Of a stretch of 64,000 nt of DNA, positions 25,684 to 34,777 are shown in pieces (positions within the stretch are counted from its first letter, which is position 1; each line of letters begins with the position of its first letter). This DNA comes from SB11 sp965222995 (GTDB taxonomy: Bacteria > Bacteroidota > Bacteroidia > UBA8524), in NCBI GenBank assembly GCA_965222995.1, contig OZ244977.1, positions 1,364,001 to 1,428,000 of the forward strand, read 5' to 3'. Both the position numbers and the translations under genes were made by a program. Below the pieces are notes generated by a model. That model did not search any database. It saw only the letters and a list, made by a program, of their open reading frames with translations, and was not told the origin of the DNA.

Positions 25684-26166
25684 ATGAAAAAATCTATTAA
25701 AATTTCAGCATTACTATTTTTCTTAATCTCATTTCTTTTTCTTGAAGCAGCTCCAAAACCTACTGCAAAAACAATTACTGTAGCTTACCATAATGGTTGT
25801 TTTATAGGCTGTGGGACGGTTGATGTAAATAGACAACTAACTACTGTAACTCTTGGTGACGGTACCACGCAAGAGTATATTTATAGGAGAGTGAGTTGTA
25901 CAGGTTTTGGCTTTAAAGCATGTCCAAGTGTATCTGGGGCAATTATTAATAACGATGATGGCGGAAACTGGTTTGATATGCCTAGTGGTGAAATGTTTGA
26001 TTATGCCATTGAGCAGATGGAAAACGAAGTAAACTCAGGCACTTATCGTAAAACATATAGAAACATAGAAACGGGGCAAACATTGGTTTTTGAGGTAGTA
26101 TGGTCTTATACAGAAGTTTCTGAGGGTGAATGGGAACAAAGTATAGAAGTAGCAATTATTCAATAA
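25684..26166 (+). CDS. Small secreted four-cysteine protein, copy 1 of 3
   Basis: Exported protein of 160 residues with a signal peptide ending LEAA. It is the first of three tandem paralogues. Conserved marks: CFIGCGTVD near residue 39, a VSCTGFGFKACPS pair, and a strongly conserved C-terminal half (SGEMFDYAIEQMENEV, SGTYRKTYRNIETGQT). The four cysteines could form two disulphides outside the cytoplasm. I recognise no family. It is followed 20 bp later by copy 2. Confidence 0.75.
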   Translation: MKKSIKISALLFFLISFLFLEAAPKPTAKTITVAYHNGCFIGCGTVDVNRQLTTVTLGDGTTQEYIYRRVSCTGFGFKACPSVSGAIINNDDGGNWFDMPSGEMFDYAIEQMENEVNSGTYRKTYRNIETGQTLVFEVVWSYTEVSEGEWEQSIEVAIIQ

Positions 26167-26186
26167 TTATTTTAAATTCATTAGCT

Positions 26187-26672
26187 ATGAAAATCACTAT
26201 CAAAATTTCAACTGTATTAATCTTTTTAACTTCTTTCCTTGCTGCAAAAGCAAATCCCATTAAACCTACTGCAAAAACAATTACTGTATCGTACCATAAG
26301 TCATGTTTTATAGGTTGCGGTACGATTGATGTCACTAGGCAGCATGTTAATTTTACCTATTTAGATGGATCTACAGAACAAATAGTCTACAGGACAGTTA
26401 ATTGCAGAGGAATAGGCTTTAAAGGTTGCCCAAGTAAGTTTTCATCAATTGAAGGTGAGAATAATAATGATACTTGGATAGATAACTCAAGTGGAGAAAT
26501 GTTTGACCATGCCATCAATCAAATGGAAAATGAAGTAACCTCCGGTACTTATCGTAAAACATATAGGAACATAGAGACGGGGCAAACATTAGTATTTGAA
26601 GTAGTATGGTCCTATACCGAGATATCTGAAGGGGAGTGGGAGCAAAGTATAGAAGTAGCAATTATTCAATAA
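26187..26672 (+). CDS. Small secreted four-cysteine protein, copy 2 of 3
   Basis: Exported protein of 161 residues. The ATG at 26187 is chosen over an earlier in-frame start at 26130, because it begins the signal peptide MKITIKISTVLIF and the earlier start would overlap copy 1. Same marks as its neighbours: CFIGCGTID, VNCRGIGFKGCPS, and a C-terminal half nearly identical to copy 1. Its last 30 bases are identical to those of copy 1. It is followed 13 bp later by copy 3. Function unknown. Confidence 0.75.
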   Translation: MKITIKISTVLIFLTSFLAAKANPIKPTAKTITVSYHKSCFIGCGTIDVTRQHVNFTYLDGSTEQIVYRTVNCRGIGFKGCPSKFSSIEGENNNDTWIDNSSGEMFDHAINQMENEVTSGTYRKTYRNIETGQTLVFEVVWSYTEISEGEWEQSIEVAIIQ

Positions 26673-26685
26673 AAACCTTATAAAA

Positions 26686-27177
26686 ATGAAAAATCTATTA
26701 ATTAAAAGTACAATAGGATTGTTTTTCTTACTTACAGTTATAGTAACTAAAGCAAATTTAAATGAGCCAAATGGAGTGCCGGTTTATACAATCTCATACA
26801 GTAAAAATTGTTTTATTGGTTGTGGCACTGTTGAGATAGAAAGAACACCTGTCAGTTGGCCTCATGATGATGGAACAAGGCAAAGGGGAATATTTAGAAC
26901 CGTAAACTGTAGAGGTATTGGGTTTAATGCTTGCCCTAGCAGACACTCTGATATTATAAACGAAGAAGAAGAAACCAACTGGATAGATAACTCAAGTGGG
27001 GAGATGTTCGACCATGCCATTGACCAAATGGAGAATGAAGTAAACTCTGGTACTTATCGTAAAACATACCAAAATATAGAGACGGGACAAACATTTGTGT
27101 TTGAAGTAAAGTGGTCTTATACTGAGGTTTCTGAAGGAGAGTGGGAGCAAACCGTAACAGTAGCAATTATTCAATAA
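26686..27177 (+). CDS. Small secreted four-cysteine protein, copy 3 of 3
   Basis: Exported protein of 163 residues, the most diverged of the three in its N-terminal half. It keeps CFIGCGTVE, VNCRGIGFNACPS and the C-terminal SGEMFDHAIDQMENEV block, and ends AIIQ like the others. The signal peptide is MKNLLIKSTIGLFF... ending near TKA. A terminator follows, closing a three-gene unit. Confidence 0.75.
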   Translation: MKNLLIKSTIGLFFLLTVIVTKANLNEPNGVPVYTISYSKNCFIGCGTVEIERTPVSWPHDDGTRQRGIFRTVNCRGIGFNACPSRHSDIINEEEETNWIDNSSGEMFDHAIDQMENEVNSGTYRKTYQNIETGQTFVFEVKWSYTEVSEGEWEQTVTVAIIQ

Positions 27178-27195
27178 AATTTCTTATTAAATACC

Positions 27196-27233
27196 ATCAG
27201 GGTTAGGTACTACTTAACCCTGATAATTTTTTT
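27196..27233 (+). terminator. Rho-independent terminator after the tandem triplet
   Basis: Stem ATCAGGGTTA / TAACCCTGAT followed by a T-rich run, 18 nt after the third copy. Confidence 0.85.
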
Positions 27234-27245
27234 ACCACTATTGTT

Positions 27246-28424
27246 ATGTTAAAACAAATTATACTATTAGGTATTACGATACTCACAATAAATATTTTAT
27301 CGGCACAAAAAAGTAAAGATGTTAATCAAGCACCACTAAAATTATCTTCTATTATAGAGTATTCAGGCAATGAACTTTATAAGTTAGATGACTATGGAAA
27401 TATTTTTCTTGCTGAAAAAGTTTCAACCAATTTAACTTTAAGTAAAGTCAATGTTAAAACGGGTATTACTTCTAGCGAAAAACTTAATATTGATAGCTTG
27501 AGTAAAAAAGATGTTTTATTAGACTTTTCTTTTAAAGACGGCAAATATGTATTTCTTTTCCCAAGATTTTTTGTGTCTTATAATAGTATCACAAAATACC
27601 AAAGGAAGGTTAGGTTTAATAAATTAAATATCAATACAAAAATTAAGTTTTTTCATAAAGTTAAAATCACTACTGACGGTATTTACCTATACAATTTTTT
27701 CTCGTCGAACTTAGTAGATAAGAAAATTAAGCTTGTTAGATTAGATTCTAATTTTAATATTGTTAATCAGCATTATGAAAAAAAAAATAAATGTGACCCA
27801 TTTTCTATATACTATAAAGAATTTAGCCTAATAAGTAATACACCTAATGAAAATAATTTTATTTATTTAGCAGATGAAATGGTACCGGTATTTACTGTTT
27901 TAGACAAAGAGTTGAACCAAAAAGCAAAACTTGATTTATCTGAGTACATTAAGCTTAACCCTCAGTATAGAGACACTGTATGTAGTGCAAATTCAAAATA
28001 TACCAGAAAAGGAACTTCTAAATCTTTTAATAATTTTATTAGTGCCATAGACAAATCATCTTATATCGAAAAAGTAATTCCAATGGGAAACAACAAGATA
28101 ATTTTTTCTATAGTAAATAATTCAGCAGAAATGAATTTTTATGATGTTGTTTTTGAATTTGATGATAACTGGAGAGTAAAACAAAAAGACACTTTGGTAT
28201 CAAGTCAACCCTTCAATCCGAAATTACCAATAAGTAAGTCGAATTTTCCAAGAGTTACCTTTTTTGGGGCCCAAACCCCAGTTGCCAATAACAAGTATTT
28301 AGTGACTAATTATATAAGCTCAGAGCCAATTGAAGAATGCAAGAAGAGAGTAACTAATGAGAAAGCTTTGAGAGAAGGTGATGGTCAGTATAAATATTTA
28401 CTTGTATTTGAAATGGTAAAATGA
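27246..28424 (+). CDS. Secreted hypothetical protein
   Basis: Exported protein of 392 residues with a signal peptide (MLKQIILLGITILTI...LSAQ). The body is rich in Lys, Asn, Ser and alternating hydrophobic residues and suggests a beta-propeller-like fold, but no repeat is clear enough to name. It lies just after the terminator of the four-cysteine triplet and is convergent (2-bp gap) with the TPR-CHAT gene. Function unknown. Confidence 0.65.
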   Translation: MLKQIILLGITILTINILSAQKSKDVNQAPLKLSSIIEYSGNELYKLDDYGNIFLAEKVSTNLTLSKVNVKTGITSSEKLNIDSLSKKDVLLDFSFKDGKYVFLFPRFFVSYNSITKYQRKVRFNKLNINTKIKFFHKVKITTDGIYLYNFFSSNLVDKKIKLVRLDSNFNIVNQHYEKKNKCDPFSIYYKEFSLISNTPNENNFIYLADEMVPVFTVLDKELNQKAKLDLSEYIKLNPQYRDTVCSANSKYTRKGTSKSFNNFISAIDKSSYIEKVIPMGNNKIIFSIVNNSAEMNFYDVVFEFDDNWRVKQKDTLVSSQPFNPKLPISKSNFPRVTFFGAQTPVANNKYLVTNYISSEPIEECKKRVTNEKALREGDGQYKYLLVFEMVK

Positions 28425-28426
28425 AA

Positions 28427-31381
28427 TTACTCTACTAAAACAAATGCAGCCCAGTAGTAGGGAGCATACTTCTCTCTCATTATTTTCTGGGCATTGGTAA
28501 AAGCACTGCGTGTGTTTTTAGTTTTTAGCAGTTCTTTATAGAATAGCTCCATTAGCTCTTGGGTTTCTTTATCAGGAACACTCCAAAGGCTCATTATCAA
28601 TTGTTTTACGCCTGCCATTTTAAAGGCTCGTTGTAAGCCATATACTCCCTCAGTTTCTTTTACATCGCCCAACCCTGTTTGGCAGGCAGAAAGTACTACC
28701 AACTGCGTATTACTTAAATTTAAGGTTGAAACTTCATAAGCAGTTAATATCCCGTCTTCAATACCTTTAATAGGCTTTCCCTGCCATGCATTATTCCCTC
28801 CTGCAAGTACTAAACCACTTCTTATTAAAGGGTTTTCTGCTGTTTCAAAGGCGTTATTATTTAAGTGTTTTTTGCTATTACCCTTTTTAGGTTTAAGAAA
28901 GAAACCATGTGTGGCTAAATGCAGTACCTGCGGTGAGTTGTTGTTGAAACTTTTAAATACTTCTTCACTACCTTGTTTGCCTTTGTATAAACTAAGCTTA
29001 GCATTACTTATTGTATTTTTTAAGGCAAGAGCCTCGTTCATAGTACCTTTTAGATAGCCAAAAGAACTTCCTCTATCTCTCTCGCTGGGTAATAAGGTTA
29101 ATGTTGCTGCTTTATTATTGTCTCTATTAGTATAGTCATAGTTAATCCCTCCAAAAATGGCTATACTATTTATTGTGAGTTTTTTATCACTCTTAATATT
29201 CCTTAGCGATAGATGTTGTTGTAAATTGTATTTATCAATCAGTAAAGTATTTGCAGTAACCGGGAGGGCATTAAAAGCTATTTGGTGTAAAATACCATCA
29301 GGCGAGTAGTATATTGTATTGCAGTTCTTTATAAAAGGTTCAATTTTTTGCCAAACCAGTTGGTATAAATCTCTTCCATAATTTGTAGTGTTTTCAGCTG
29401 CACCTAATACCTCATTACTTCGTTTAGAAAAAAGTACTTTGGGTGCAACTTTTGTGAGAATATTCTTAATCTCTTTCTCTTTTGATAATAAAATAAACTT
29501 GGGCTCTGTATACTCTTTACGAATAACTAAAGCTGCATACCACTCACCATCGTTACCTTTTTTGGCAAGTTTGGTAAAGCGGATAAACTCTATCGCAGCT
29601 TCATTAGGTTTTAGTTTAGCTTGTATATCTTTCCAGTCAGTCTCAAATAAGTTTGTTAAATCTCTATATTGAGATGATTGTTTAATAAGCTTTCTTTCTT
29701 GAGTTCTAATCTCTTTATTTAAAGAATCAGTATTATACTTTCTTTTATGTATAGGCAGGCTATACTCTTTGCCAAGTGTTTTTTTAAGTAATAGGTATGT
29801 ATTATATGTATTTAATAACTCTTTATTTCCTGAAGTTCTTATAGCAAAAAATACATCGCTATTATTTTTTAGTATAGCACCTTTTAAAAATAATAAGTTG
29901 TTTAGTAATTCACTCCTAAGCTTGGGGTTGTCTTGTTTACTTAATAGTACAGCAGCCAGTTCATTATCATCATAAGCCTGTTTGGTAAGATAAGTACTAA
30001 GTTCTTCTTGGGGAAGGTAGTTAAAAATACCCTTTAAATACTCTCGTTTTGCCTGTATGGCTTTTATTAGTGTGGCAGATGCTTGTGTGTAATCATTCTC
30101 GATGGTATAGAAAATTGCCAAGGTACTTAACGATTTTGCATACTCATGGTTATGCTTACCGTAGTTTTTTTCAATAAACTTTAGCTCTTTTTCAAGTGTT
30201 GATACTATCGCAGCATAGTCATCATACAGTAAATTAATTTGTTTCTCCAGTTCTATAAGCCGTTTCTTACTTTCCAAGCTGAATTCTTTTAACTGCTCTT
30301 CAGTCTCAAGGCTTTTAGTAAAACACCACCCTGCACTATCTTTCATTTCCAATTCATCATAGTACATCCCTAATGCCATATAAGACTTTACAATTTTAGG
30401 ATGTGGCTTGAAGTAAAGTTGCTTTCTTATTGCTAAACCATGCCATGCGTAGTTTATTGCAAGCCTAATTTCTCCTTTGCTTCTATGTACTGTAGATAAA
30501 TTTACAAGTGCTTTTGCAAATAAAGGGCTTTTAGTTTTTCCTATAGTCTTAAGTATTTCTATAGTTGTTAAATAATTGTTTATAGCGTTATTGTAATTAT
30601 AAGTTTTCTTGTAAAGTAAACCGAGATTAAGCAATTCACGGGCATAGTTATAGTTTTTTTCTCCTTTGTATTTTCTAATTAAGTTTAATGATAGTTTAAA
30701 ATAATCCTCAGCCTTAGAGTACTCACCTAAATGCATATAAGCCAGCCCAAGGTTAGTAGCAAGATTAGAAAGGCTGTAGCTGTCTTCCCCCTCAGTTTTT
30801 TGGGTGTAATCAAAAGCTAGTTGCAAATAGAAAACTGCGCTATCATACAGCCCTAACTGCCTATATGAAATCGATATGTTGTTTAGTGCATTGTAATAGT
30901 TCTCATCTCTTTTAGAAGGATTGGTATTAAAAAATGTAATTGATTTTTGAAGTATTTTGGTGGACTCATCATACCTCATAAGCTTTATGTAGCTATAGCT
31001 TAACCAATGATATAACCTAGGCAAATCCTCATCATCTTCACCATATCTGTAAATATAGGTTGGTAGTATTTCAGTTAAAACCTCTATTGTTTTTTTTGGC
31101 TGTTTACTATACCGATAAAGTAAAGCCAAGTTTGCTGACGCTGCTAAAAATGCACCGCTGGTATCTCCTTTCTCTAATTTGTGAAGGTTTACTAATTGTT
31201 GTTGTGCTATAATAGCAAGCTTAAACTTATTATTTGTAGCCTTAGTATCAACTACTTTGTTCAAACTATTTACTTTCTTTTCATACGCAGTTTGACTGTA
31301 AAGCGAAAGGTAGAAAAATGAAACTGCTAAAAGTAAAATGTATCTCAAAGGCTTAAGTGTTTTAGGCTCAATCCTCCACAA
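28427..31381 (-). CDS. Exported TPR-repeat protein with CHAT caspase-like peptidase domain
   Basis: A 984-residue protein with an N-terminal hydrophobic signal (LRYILLLAVSFFYLSLYSQ), many tetratricopeptide repeats (about 60-440), a helical linker, and a C-terminal CHAT domain (about 640-984). The catalytic pair is visible: His near 825 in LHLATHGFF and Cys near 900 in LSACQTGLG, so the peptidase is probably active. CHAT is a caspase/HetF-associated peptidase family and TPRs usually serve as a partner-sensing arm. Both possible starts are TTG (31381, or 31348 next to the signal core), so the true start is uncertain. No CRISPR or gasdermin gene lies nearby. Confidence 0.85.
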   Translation of the reverse strand: MWRIEPKTLKPLRYILLLAVSFFYLSLYSQTAYEKKVNSLNKVVDTKATNNKFKLAIIAQQQLVNLHKLEKGDTSGAFLAASANLALLYRYSKQPKKTIEVLTEILPTYIYRYGEDDEDLPRLYHWLSYSYIKLMRYDESTKILQKSITFFNTNPSKRDENYYNALNNISISYRQLGLYDSAVFYLQLAFDYTQKTEGEDSYSLSNLATNLGLAYMHLGEYSKAEDYFKLSLNLIRKYKGEKNYNYARELLNLGLLYKKTYNYNNAINNYLTTIEILKTIGKTKSPLFAKALVNLSTVHRSKGEIRLAINYAWHGLAIRKQLYFKPHPKIVKSYMALGMYYDELEMKDSAGWCFTKSLETEEQLKEFSLESKKRLIELEKQINLLYDDYAAIVSTLEKELKFIEKNYGKHNHEYAKSLSTLAIFYTIENDYTQASATLIKAIQAKREYLKGIFNYLPQEELSTYLTKQAYDDNELAAVLLSKQDNPKLRSELLNNLLFLKGAILKNNSDVFFAIRTSGNKELLNTYNTYLLLKKTLGKEYSLPIHKRKYNTDSLNKEIRTQERKLIKQSSQYRDLTNLFETDWKDIQAKLKPNEAAIEFIRFTKLAKKGNDGEWYAALVIRKEYTEPKFILLSKEKEIKNILTKVAPKVLFSKRSNEVLGAAENTTNYGRDLYQLVWQKIEPFIKNCNTIYYSPDGILHQIAFNALPVTANTLLIDKYNLQQHLSLRNIKSDKKLTINSIAIFGGINYDYTNRDNNKAATLTLLPSERDRGSSFGYLKGTMNEALALKNTISNAKLSLYKGKQGSEEVFKSFNNNSPQVLHLATHGFFLKPKKGNSKKHLNNNAFETAENPLIRSGLVLAGGNNAWQGKPIKGIEDGILTAYEVSTLNLSNTQLVVLSACQTGLGDVKETEGVYGLQRAFKMAGVKQLIMSLWSVPDKETQELMELFYKELLKTKNTRSAFTNAQKIMREKYAPYYWAAFVLVE

Positions 31382-31400
31382 AATACAATAAGTATATAGA

Positions 31401-32687
31401 TTAATCCGATTTTGGCTCTTTTTTATAGGGGCGGATTATCAACCTAATGGCTCTTTGGTAAGTAAAGTAGCTCCACATCCAGTTAATAAATACTACGAAG
31501 CGGTTACGGAAGCCAACAAGCATTATTAAGTGAATAAACATCCACACATACCAGGCAAACCAGCCTTTAAATTTGTAATAGGGTAGGTCTACTACAGCTT
31601 TATGCCTGCCAATAGTTGCCATGCTTCCCTTATCGTTATACTCAAAAGGTTTAAGAGGTTTATCAGCACTTAAGTTTTTTAAGTTTTTTGCAAGCACAGA
31701 GGCTTGTTGCATAGCTGTTTGTGCTACCTGTGGGTGCCCTTTAGGGAACTTTTCAGTTTCCATATAAGCCACATCACCAATAGCAAAAATATTATCATAG
31801 CCCTCTATTTGGCTATATCTATTTACTTTATAGCGACTTCTTACTGTTTCTGCCTTTGAAGCCCCTTCAACAATGTTTCCTTTAACACCTGCCGACCATA
31901 TTACGGTTTCAGTACTCATTGTACTACCATTACTCAATTTCATAGTATACCCGTCATACTCTTGTACCGCAGTGTTTACCAAAACACTCACTCCCATATT
32001 TTGTAAAAACTTTGCAGCGGCTTTTGAGGCATGCTCACTCATAGAGGCTAATACTCTTGGCCCTGCCTCTACCAAATGTATGGTCATAAGGTTTGGGTCA
32101 AGTTGGGGGTAGTCGCTGGGTAAAACGGTTTTCTTTATCTCAGCCATTGAACCTGCCAGTTCAACCCCTGTAGGGCCGGCACCAACTATTACAAAGTTTA
32201 GTATGCGTTGCTTATCGGCAATGGTTTTAGCAGCCATCGCTTGCTCAAACTCTTGCAATAAATCGCTCCGTATATCTAAAGACTGGGGAATGCTCTTTAT
32301 AGGCATGCTCCAATGTTGGATGCTGTCATTCCCAAAAAAATTAGTTACAGCACCGGTAGCAATTACTAAATAATCGTATTTAAAATTTCCGGCATCAGTA
32401 ATAACTTCGTTGTTTGCTTCATCAATTCGCTCAACATCAGCCATACGAAAAACTACGTTTCGCATAGGTCCAATCATTTTACGGAATGGGTAGGCGATAG
32501 AATCACTTCCCAAGCCACCGGTAGCAACTTGGTATAGCAAAGGTTGAAAAGTGTGATAGTTATGCTTATCAAGCAAATAAACTTTGAAAGGTTTTCTATT
32601 AAGATGTTTTGCCAAGCGAAGACCTGCAAAGCCCCCGCCTATAATAACTACCGAAGGGTAGGGCAGGCTATCAAATGATGTTGCCAT
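31401..32687 (-). CDS. Type II NADH dehydrogenase-like FAD oxidoreductase
   Basis: Flavoprotein that transfers electrons from NADH to quinone without proton pumping, bound to the inner face of the cytoplasmic membrane. Seen: N-terminal FAD motif VVIIGGGFAGLRLAKHL, DKHNYHTFQPLLYQVATG, a second nucleotide motif IVGAGPTGVELAGS near 165, the FAD-binding YDNIFAIGDVAY near 295, and a C-terminal hydrophobic anchor (about 375-405, WYVWMFIHLIMLVGF). It has 428 residues, normal for the family. Confidence 0.9.
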   Translation of the reverse strand: MATSFDSLPYPSVVIIGGGFAGLRLAKHLNRKPFKVYLLDKHNYHTFQPLLYQVATGGLGSDSIAYPFRKMIGPMRNVVFRMADVERIDEANNEVITDAGNFKYDYLVIATGAVTNFFGNDSIQHWSMPIKSIPQSLDIRSDLLQEFEQAMAAKTIADKQRILNFVIVGAGPTGVELAGSMAEIKKTVLPSDYPQLDPNLMTIHLVEAGPRVLASMSEHASKAAAKFLQNMGVSVLVNTAVQEYDGYTMKLSNGSTMSTETVIWSAGVKGNIVEGASKAETVRSRYKVNRYSQIEGYDNIFAIGDVAYMETEKFPKGHPQVAQTAMQQASVLAKNLKNLSADKPLKPFEYNDKGSMATIGRHKAVVDLPYYKFKGWFAWYVWMFIHLIMLVGFRNRFVVFINWMWSYFTYQRAIRLIIRPYKKEPKSD

Positions 32688-32732
32688 GCGCGTTGAATTT
32701 GGTTGCGCAAATCTCTATGAAAAAACTATGCT

Positions 32733-32757
32733 AAAAAAGCTTTACTAAAGCTTTTTT
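32733..32757 (-). terminator. Rho-independent terminator (palindromic)
   Basis: AAAAAAGCTTT-act-AAAGCTTTTTT, fully symmetrical, located 22 nt past the stop of the minus-strand aminopeptidase gene. Confidence 0.8.
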
Positions 32758-32778
32758 CAATGTTTGTAAAGTAGTTTT

Positions 32779-34635
32779 CTACTCTTCCTCAATAAGCACT
32801 TTTGTGCCCTCTTTTATTTTTAAGAAATTATTATCTCTGTCTATATCAGCTAAATAATAAAAAGGGTCTATATAAATGCCTTTTACTTCTTTATTATTTT
32901 CAAGTTTGATGGTGTAAGTAGGGTCAGTCCAGTCCCAATCGGGCAATGTTTTTACTTTTTCAGAAAACTGAGTTTTTTCACCGCGCATCAGCACTAAAGG
33001 TATATACAAAAAGTCTGATGAACCGTCAGCATACTGCACTAGCATTTCAATGGGCATCATCATACGTCCCTTACGCTTAATATTTACATAAGTGGCATTA
33101 TCAGTACTGTATAATGATGTAACCCCATATTCAATAGTGTTTGTGGTATTAATAAACTGTTCAAAATACCAATCAAGCTCTAAACCGCTGGTTTTTTCCA
33201 TGGCACGTTTTAAATGAACCGGTGTAGGATGTTTAAACTTCCATACATTGAAAAAACGCTGCATTCCAACCCTAAAATTATCATCACCGACTATATATCG
33301 CAGTTGGTGCAGAAATACACCTCCTTTATTATAAGCAGAAACACCATAAGCCCTATTGCTGTGGAAGAAGTCTGCATGTGTAGTTAATGGTTCGCCTTCA
33401 CCATCTTCTTCCAGTGATAAATAACCGTTATAACCGTTCCAAAATAAGGGCTCTTTATTATTTCTGAAACCTAAGTGGCGCATCACTTCTTCTGAGGCAT
33501 ACGTAGTAAAGCCTTCGTCCATCCAACTGTAATAGCTTTCATTAAAGGCTAGTACCCCTTGAAACCAACTGTGGTTCATTTCGTGCACACTCACGCCAAC
33601 AAGGCTTGATAGTTTACGCTTACCTGTAATTAACGTAGCCATAGGGTATTCCATACCTCCATCGCCACCTTGCACAAAACTATATTGTTTGTATGGGTAT
33701 ACTCCATAGTGTTCGTTCATCCAGTCTAATGCTTGCTCCATGTATTTGCCCAATTTAGGCCATGTAGTAACCGTAAGGCTATCAGGCTGGTAAACAAAAT
33801 ATAGTGTTGTGCCGTTTTTGCAGTCTCTTTTATATAAAGTATAATCAGGGTCGGCAGCCCAAGCAAAATCGTGCACATTTGGTGCTTTAAATTTCCAGGT
33901 TAATTTACTTCCGTTAGGGCGTTTTAATTTTTTCTCAGGGTTTTCATATCCATGACCTACTTGCTGTGGGTTTTGCAAGTATCCTGTCCCTCCAATAGTA
34001 TAACTAGAGTCTATGGTAATGTTCACCTCAAAATCACCCCAAATACCATAAAACTCTCGCCCTATATACTCGTTTGCTTGCCAACCGTGTTCATCGTATT
34101 CACACATTTTGGGATACCATTGGCTCATACTGTAGTCAATGCCTTCTCTGCTCATCCTTCCACTACGGCGTGTTTGCAAAGGAACTTGTGAGTTAAATTC
34201 CATTTCAAAAACAGCTTTTTTGCCCGGTGCTATAGGTTTGGCCAAATCAACTTCTAAAATGGTTCCAACAACATTATATTTTACTGCCTTTCCATTTTGT
34301 ATTAAACTATTAATTTTGTGATACCCTTCTTCATTAGCGTCCATTTTCTTGATTTTTTTTAAACGCTTATCAGGGTCTTTAATGTTTTGGGTACGGTTGT
34401 CCATTACACTTCCTTTTTGAAAAGCGTTGAAATACAAATGATAGAATGCTTTGTATAACGTATCAGGAGAATTATTGTAATATGTTATTTTCTGCTTACC
34501 ATTAAACCTGTGGGTAGTAACATCAAAGTCAATATCCATCTCATAATTGGCCTTTTGCTGCCAATATCCTTTTTGTGCAATGGTGCTTAGTGAAAGAACA
34601 GAAAATAATATCAGTGAAATAACTCTATACATCAT
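32779..34635 (-). CDS. Exported M1-family metallopeptidase
   Basis: Zn-dependent aminopeptidase of the gluzincin M1 family, exported to periplasm or surface. Seen: a signal peptide ending STIAQ, an N-terminal beta-sandwich domain, exopeptidase motif GGMEYP near 327, zinc motif HEMNH near 351 with the downstream Glu in MDEGFTTYASEE near 374. It has 618 residues, so it lacks the large C-terminal helical domain of the long M1 enzymes. Divergent from the DUF4197 gene. Confidence 0.92.
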   Translation of the reverse strand: MMYRVISLILFSVLSLSTIAQKGYWQQKANYEMDIDFDVTTHRFNGKQKITYYNNSPDTLYKAFYHLYFNAFQKGSVMDNRTQNIKDPDKRLKKIKKMDANEEGYHKINSLIQNGKAVKYNVVGTILEVDLAKPIAPGKKAVFEMEFNSQVPLQTRRSGRMSREGIDYSMSQWYPKMCEYDEHGWQANEYIGREFYGIWGDFEVNITIDSSYTIGGTGYLQNPQQVGHGYENPEKKLKRPNGSKLTWKFKAPNVHDFAWAADPDYTLYKRDCKNGTTLYFVYQPDSLTVTTWPKLGKYMEQALDWMNEHYGVYPYKQYSFVQGGDGGMEYPMATLITGKRKLSSLVGVSVHEMNHSWFQGVLAFNESYYSWMDEGFTTYASEEVMRHLGFRNNKEPLFWNGYNGYLSLEEDGEGEPLTTHADFFHSNRAYGVSAYNKGGVFLHQLRYIVGDDNFRVGMQRFFNVWKFKHPTPVHLKRAMEKTSGLELDWYFEQFINTTNTIEYGVTSLYSTDNATYVNIKRKGRMMMPIEMLVQYADGSSDFLYIPLVLMRGEKTQFSEKVKTLPDWDWTDPTYTIKLENNKEVKGIYIDPFYYLADIDRDNNFLKIKEGTKVLIEEE

Positions 34636-34777
34636 AATTTTTTATTAGCCTCGCGATTTTAAACAATTACAGGCTTTTTAGCACAATTTGATGTTAGATT
34701 TAGATAAAACATCAATATTGTGTTCTGAATGAAAAGGCACTAATATTGTATATTGTTTGATAGTTAATATTTATACT

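Larger units (their letters stand above)
25684..27177 (+). repeat. Tandem triplication of a secreted-protein gene
   Basis: Three head-to-tail copies of about 485 bp with 20- and 13-bp spacers. Conservation rises sharply toward the 3' end; all three finish with the same GTAGCAATTATTCAATAA. The pattern fits serial duplication with later gene conversion at the 3' ends, or stronger constraint on the C-terminal half. Confidence 0.85.

Noticed and set aside
26130..26186. An N-terminal extension of the second four-cysteine protein
   Set aside because: It would overlap the first copy and push the signal peptide inward; the ATG at 26187 gives the same layout as the other two copies.
28427..31381. A CRISPR-linked caspase (TPR-CHAT of a type III-E system)
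   Set aside because: No cas7-11-like gene or repeat array is present and the protein has an export signal.
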